Origin: Rhynochetos jubatus
Lineage: Eukaryota > Chordata > Aves > Eurypygiformes > Rhynochetidae
Direction of reading: 5' to 3'
Assembly: GCA_027574665.1 (NCBI GenBank)
Contig: CM050653.1
Coordinates: 13,538,664 to 13,602,663 of the forward strand
DNA: 64,000 nucleotides
Below are positions 62,852-64,000 of this stretch, in pieces. Position 1 is the stretch's first letter; the number at the start of each line of letters is the position of its first letter. The translations under genes were made by a program, and so were the position numbers. Under the pieces are notes generated by a model that saw only the letters and a list, made by a program, of their open reading frames with translations, ran no database searches and was not told where the DNA came from.

Positions 62852-64000
62852 TTATAACAGAATGTGCTTTGTGTGTTGACATATACACTGCAGTCAAGTA
62901 GCGCAGCAGACTATCAGAATCGGGGACTGTTCCCTGTCCTCAGTGTTGGCAAATGTTTGTGTATATTTAGTTGCCTGAAACTGAGAGAATGACCTTGTCA
63001 TAGTTCTGCTGCTAATACTTTGCTTTTCCCATCAATTAAATATGTTAGCTATTGATTTTTGTATTGCTGATTCTAGAAGCAGAGCAAAGGTAGCAGAGGA
63101 TAGAAGAACAGGAAGACACTATTTGTTCATGACAAATCCAAAAGTAAGTTTAATGAAGGGATTGACACCTTATGAGTGTGAGTTTAATATGAATAAGAGA
63201 AGAGTCAGATGAAGAGATCTGCAGTTCTCAGATGAGTGTGTATGGTTCTGACATATTCTTTGCAGAGTGATTCTGAACAATTTTATCCTTTCTTATCTCT
63301 TCGACAAGTGAGAACAGCTAAAGTAGTCATGAGCTAGTAAACAGTTAAAAATATTTCTTATTGAAAACAAATGCTGTATCTTGTGACTTTTTGGATACTT
63401 GAAAACCAGAAAAGGGGAAATAAAGTCAAATAAAGTAACAACAGAAGTTTCTCTACTAGCACCCCTTGCAGGTCTGAGCCTTGGTAACAGATTTTATACT
63501 GGATTCTCCACAGAGTTCAGAAGAATGTGTTCCAATCTAAGATGGCAGTATGTATCTTTAGAAACCTTTAGGATTTTATCTGGTCTGATCACAGATTAAT
63601 TCTTCCTTCAAGCTACGCCAAGGAGATGGTTAAAAGGTCATCTAAATCAATGGAAGGGTATGAGCACATTTCAAAAAGCTTTGCATCAGTCCCTAAAAGG
63701 AAGAAGAGTTGAAAGTATTTGTAAACAATATTTCTGTCAGTAAAAGATGTTTATATTGTTTTGTGAGGCAGTCCAGGAATTTTTGGCACTCAAATAAAAA
63801 GTGTACTGCAGAAAAATCTATAGTCTTATGAATAGAGTGTTCTCTTGGAAATAAAAGATCCTGAATTTCCTATCACTAGAGGGAATGTCTAATAAATAAA
63901 TGACTACATGAAAAGGGAAAGGAAGTTTCTTTTCTTCATTGTTCTTGAAACATGAGAGTCATGTTATAAAGCCATCTGCTGGACTGAGTCCAGCAGTGAG

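Larger units (their letters stand above)
59129..64000. other. Unique AT-rich noncoding DNA
   Basis: No gene was recognised. The first 600 bp are slightly GC-richer, with a 113-codon plus frame (59415-59756) and a 98-codon minus frame (59362-59658) overlapping it; neither is recognisable. The interval 61190-61260 is rich in ATTA/TAAT cores. A hairpin and an alternating purine-pyrimidine tract near 62.4 and 62.8 kb are listed separately. Confidence 0.55.

Noticed and set aside
1-64000. CRISPR arrays, rRNA, tRNA, bacterial operons
   Set aside because: No regularly spaced identical repeats, no tRNA cloverleaf or rRNA-like sequence noticed, and the composition and repeats are those of vertebrate nuclear DNA.

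Overview
This is AT-rich vertebrate nuclear DNA, almost certainly from a bird. The diagnostic evidence is several copies of the CR1 LINE with typical avian 3' ends (a 'cccttccaaccc' box followed by 'attctatgattctat'-type repeats), most truncated at the 5' end. There is also a 'tgtcatggtttaac' LTR terminus of a kind I remember from endogenous retroviruses of many birds, and a MIR-type SINE relic. The low repeat density and lack of mammalian repeats fit a bird. Species or order cannot be fixed from the sequence; the LTR type hints at a non-galliform bird, but that is weak.

I find no host protein-coding gene, rRNA, tRNA, CRISPR array or operon-like structure. The open frames are short (mostly 60-140 codons), overlap on both strands and show no recognisable domains. 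The only clear coding remnants are decayed pieces of CR1 ORF2 (reverse transcriptase and C-terminus). The window reads as a gene desert or the inside of a very large intron.

Layout: 1-4025 unique AT-rich DNA; 4026-4734 CR1 copy 1; 4735-12374 unique DNA with a 26-base G run and a degenerate pyrimidine pentamer tract; 12215-12430 a G-quadruplex-type C tract followed by a CR1 relic; 23037-23514 CR1 copy 2; 31241-31310 a minus-strand CR1 tail; 34696-35724 CR1 copy 3, the longest, with a mutated RT active site and no 3' tail; 37296-37362 a CR1 tail relic; 41540-41590 a possible hAT end; 47184-47651 CR1 copy 4; 51758-51892 an older CR1 3' end; 53891-54783 a diverged direct-repeat pair in a locally GC-richer block; 57982-58565 a composite of LTR, inverted repeat with 12-mer tandem repeats, and CR1 fragment; 59005-59128 a MIR-like SINE; then unique AT-rich DNA to the end.

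No undescribed biological system is evident. The points most worth a second look are the composite at 57982-58565, the unassigned repeat pair at 53.9/54.6 kb, the G26 run, and a few homeodomain/RFX-motif-rich intervals that may be conserved regulatory elements.
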